64,000 nt of DNA from Drosophila pseudoobscura (Eukaryota; Arthropoda; Insecta; Diptera; Drosophilidae), in contig NC_046683.1 in NCBI RefSeq assembly GCF_009870125.1, positions 11,036,001-11,100,000 of the forward strand, written 5' to 3'. A model generated the notes under the pieces. It saw only the letters and a program-made list of their open reading frames with translations. It ran no database searches and was not told the DNA's origin. The stretch's first letter is position 1, and the number at the start of each line of letters is the position of its first letter. The position numbers were made by a program, and so were the translations under genes. Below are positions 61,785 through 64,000 of the stretch, one piece after another.

Positions 61785-62264
61785 AACGATAATATTTATA
61801 TGCTTAACAAAACTAAAAGAAAATTGTGCAGTGTATATTTTTACAGATTTTAAGGCTCGTATAGAGAAGCATAATGCAGACATGTAATATAAGAAGTGCC
61901 GGAAATCAGCGACAACAGACGGAAATAGCAGTGGCAACGGTCCTCAGTACTTTGTTCCAAATAAGCGAATGCAGGACCTTGCACCCGGCATAAGGGATTG
62001 TCTTCACTGCCTTGTGGAGGATGCGCTCCAGCAACAGCTTGTAGCTTCAAGCCACATCTTGATCTGATCAGCAGATTCATGCCACACGGACAGCTGGTCC
62101 ACAAGCTGAAACTTGCGCTCAATGCCCGCCACACTGATTGGTCCAAAAGTATGTTATACTCCAAATCCTGTAAGGAGGCAAATCTTGAGGAGTGCCCTAC
62201 CTAGAGATCCTTGAGAGTTCTACTTTTCTAGGAATGAAATGCCATGTACGCTTCATATTGAATA

Positions 62265-62270
62265 TTTATT
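62265..62270 (-). terminator. Poly(A) signal of the cuticle-type gene
   Basis: AATAAA on the minus strand about 55 bp after the stop codon. Confidence 0.55.
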
Positions 62271-62324
62271 AAGTTTTCATAGGGTTTGAATGGATCAAAA
62301 GGTATGCAAAAGAAGCGTGCGTGT

Positions 62325-62651
62325 TTACTTCTTCTTCAGGATTGGGCTAACAATGGCTGGAGCTGCGTAGGCGGTATAGGCAGGAGCAGCTGCGGTATAG
62401 GATGTGTAAGCAGGAACAGCAGCTGCAGCATATGTGGTCACAGGAGCCGTATATCGCACACGAGCAGCCGAATATGTGGCAGCATACGATGGAACAGCAG
62501 CATACGATGAAACAGCAGCATAAGATGGAACAGCAGCATATGTGGCAGCAGCATACGATGGAACAGCAGCGTATGTGGTGACCGGCGAAGCCAGGAAGCC
62601 AGCCTGTGCGCAGGCGATAGAGCAGAGAGCCAGGCAAATGAGGAACTTCAT
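62325..62651 (-). CDS. Small secreted Ala/Tyr/Pro-rich cuticle-type protein
   Basis: Single-exon frame of 108 aa on the minus strand. A signal peptide (MKFLICLALCSIACAQA) is followed by a low-complexity body of repeated AVPSYAA and TYAAVPSYAA units. The end is VSPILKKK, typical of short low-complexity cuticular proteins of insects. The product is expected to be secreted by epidermis into cuticle or a related extracellular matrix. A TATA box and a perfect TCAGTC initiator precede it, and AATAAA lies at 62,265-62,270 downstream, so the transcription unit is complete and compact. The repeats vary in number in related genes. No specific symbol can be given. It lies tail-to-tail with CCT2. Confidence 0.8.
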   Translation of the reverse strand: MKFLICLALCSIACAQAGFLASPVTTYAAVPSYAAATYAAVPSYAAVSSYAAVPSYAATYSAARVRYTAPVTTYAAAAVPAYTSYTAAAPAYTAYAAPAIVSPILKKK

Positions 62652-62683
62652 GTTGATATGTTTGGGTTTGTTGGTTTGTCAGT

Positions 62684-62721
62684 GACTGATGTTGTTTCGC
62701 AATTAGCTCGATCGTTTTATA
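62684..62721 (-). promoter_or_regulatory. TATA/Inr promoter of the cuticle-type gene
   Basis: On the minus strand TATAAAA (62,721-62,715) precedes the initiator TCAGTC (62,689-62,684), with a putative start at 62,687. The spacing is near 30 bp and the 5' UTR about 36 bases. This is a textbook arrangement for a regulated fly cuticle gene. Confidence 0.75.
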
Positions 62722-63119
62722 GGCCAGTTCTGTGTTTGGGGGAGGTCCGAAACGGGTTTACGGCTTACGGGCCAGTCCCCCCCCCCCCCCCGCCATAACA
62801 AGTGAAATCTAAATTAGAACATAATTGCGTCCGCATTGAATTTCTGCATAGTAACGTTTATTGGACGTGGATTCGGCTGCCTCCTTTGTCGCGTTAAAGA
62901 CGTTAAAGCGTCAGGTGTCCCATGCCATGTCCAATGAATTAGCTCCAGCGTCGATTTGGCATCTGGCATCCACATTCCTGTTGCTGCAATGGATCAAAAT
63001 CAATAGACTAAGATTTATATTCAATATTCATTTCACATAAATGGGACTACCGGGCATAATTGGTTTGTAGTCCTGTCTGAGCAGAATCTGCCATATGCCC
63101 ACAAAATAAAAACCGAGGT

Positions 63120-63620
63120 GAGATGACCTTGGGCACTTTAATCATTTTTATCTACAGTGCCAAAATACAAACAAAAACGAGCGGTACCGTTGTGAGTTGC
63201 GGCAATGGTCGCGGCTCTACTTTTACACCCGGTACTCAGTCACTAGATGAATTGATTTTTTGCCAAAAAAAAACAGGACGGACAGGAAACGATTCCTTCT
63301 GGACGTTACACACATCCATTTTCACCAGAAATCGAATATACCCCAATGCTCATTTTGAGAATCTTGTATAACCAGAGGGAAGCATTTCGGACCCCTTAAA
63401 GTATATATATCCTTGATTAGCATCAATAGTCGAGTCGATATAGCTGTCTGTGCGTCCATCCCGATAAGCGCCTCGGATCTCAGAGACTATAAAAGCTAGA
63501 AAAACCTAATTTCATACTCTTACAAGTGTTTTTTGAAAGCTTAAAATATTTCTCCCATGGGTCTAGTGCATGAAAAGGGAAAGGGACTCCTTGAAATATA
63601 AGTTAAAGCTAGTCAAACGA
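63120..63620. mobile_element. Dispersed repeat, DINE-1/Helentron-like by appearance
   Basis: The stretch contains sequence of the type AAAGTATATATATCCTTGATTAG, then GAGTCGATATAGC, then GTCTGTGCGTCC, then GATCTCAGAGACTATAAAAGC. I recall this order from abundant non-autonomous elements in Drosophila genomes. Its first part also recurs at about 36,830. There is no open frame. The family name is from memory and uncertain; the repeat nature is better supported by the internal second copy. Confidence 0.5.
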
Positions 63621-64000
63621 TATATGTATGTATGTATTTTCCAGACACTACTATTTCTTCCCATCCTTAGCCTATCTTAGGCCTCGAGTTCCCGACAGGT
63701 CTTGGCTCGGCAAGAAGTCCAAACAAACATCACATAAACATTGCAAACACACATTTTTATTGTAAATCTTTCGCGTTCATTCATTACAATCCAAACGTAT
63801 AAAATGTGGGGGGGGTAGGGGGGTGTTGGAGCATTTTTCAAAATGAAAAGTTTCAACAATTAGAAAAAGTTTCGTCGATTCGCGCGTCCGTACAAACACA
63901 GAAATCTGTAGCGGCAGCGGCTTGGGGTGTTGTTTCTATCCATAACGGATAAGATTTTGAATGGGAATACGAGTCATTAGGGTCTAAAAGTTATACAACT
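63621..64000. other. Intergenic tail of the window
   Basis: It contains a G-rich run near 63,807-63,825 and no recognisable gene or RNA. Confidence 0.5.

Noticed and set aside
1-64000. Possible tRNA, rRNA or CRISPR features
   Set aside because: No cloverleaf with A and B boxes, rRNA core sequence or regularly spaced repeats with unique spacers was seen; the regular arrays are satellites.

Overview
The window looks like euchromatic DNA of a Drosophila species, probably the X chromosome (Muller element A). The grounds are the gene set (CCT2 with mir-13b-2 in its first coding intron, and a Hexo2-like hexosaminidase, both X-linked in D. melanogaster as I recall), very short introns of about 50-80 bp, insect core-promoter elements (TATA plus TCAGT initiator, DRE, Ohler motifs 1 and 6) and dense GA, GT and CAG simple repeats. 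The sequence differs from D. melanogaster. An obscura-group species is plausible but not shown.

Layout. 1-14.9 kb is largely non-coding and rich in simple repeats; long open frames there are low-complexity artefacts, apart from one possible C-terminal exon near 2.0-2.2 kb. At 15.06 kb there is a small gene (88 aa) with a TATA box and a poly(A) signal. It is followed by a decayed coding region with a Ulp/SENP-like signature (15.65-16.3 kb). 16.6-22.8 kb is again non-coding, with a candidate TATA/Inr promoter at 21.85 kb. A two-exon EF-hand gene lies on the minus strand at 22.8-23.6 kb.

The most remarkable region is 24.87-35.34 kb. A unit of about 4.4-4.6 kb is present twice in direct tandem (24,874-29,265 and 29,267-33,830). 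Each copy holds a four-exon gene of the Rai1/DXO family. The parts of its conserved catalytic motifs that I can place appear degenerate, as in the piRNA factor Cutoff. Facing it is the 3' part of a multi-exon coiled-coil gene on the opposite strand. Only the right copy joins the 5' exons of the coiled-coil gene (to about 34.5 kb), giving a model of about 707 aa. The left copy is truncated and frameshifted, and carries a 75-bp intron-like segment that the right copy lacks. A third, inverted and decayed piece of the same coiled-coil gene lies at 34.8-35.3 kb. Repeated duplication of a Rai1/Cutoff-like gene together with a fast-decaying coiled-coil gene on an X chromosome suggests germline conflict (inference).

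35.3-51.7 kb is mostly non-coding, with many pentanucleotide repeats and one weak spliced-exon candidate near 37.2-37.9 kb. 51.78-53.60 kb holds an apparently intact, intronless secreted GH20 beta-hexosaminidase. 55.66-58.78 kb is an array of diverged to near-identical units of about 290 bp. The last five units each carry a perfect DRE followed by a motif 1-like site, and the final unit sits where the CCT2 promoter is expected. CCT2 (59.29-61.31 kb) encodes the chaperonin beta subunit, with mir-13b-2 in its first coding intron. At 62.3-62.7 kb a small secreted Ala/Tyr/Pro-rich cuticle-type gene is read on the minus strand from a TATA/Inr promoter. The window ends in a dispersed repeat at 63.1-63.6 kb.
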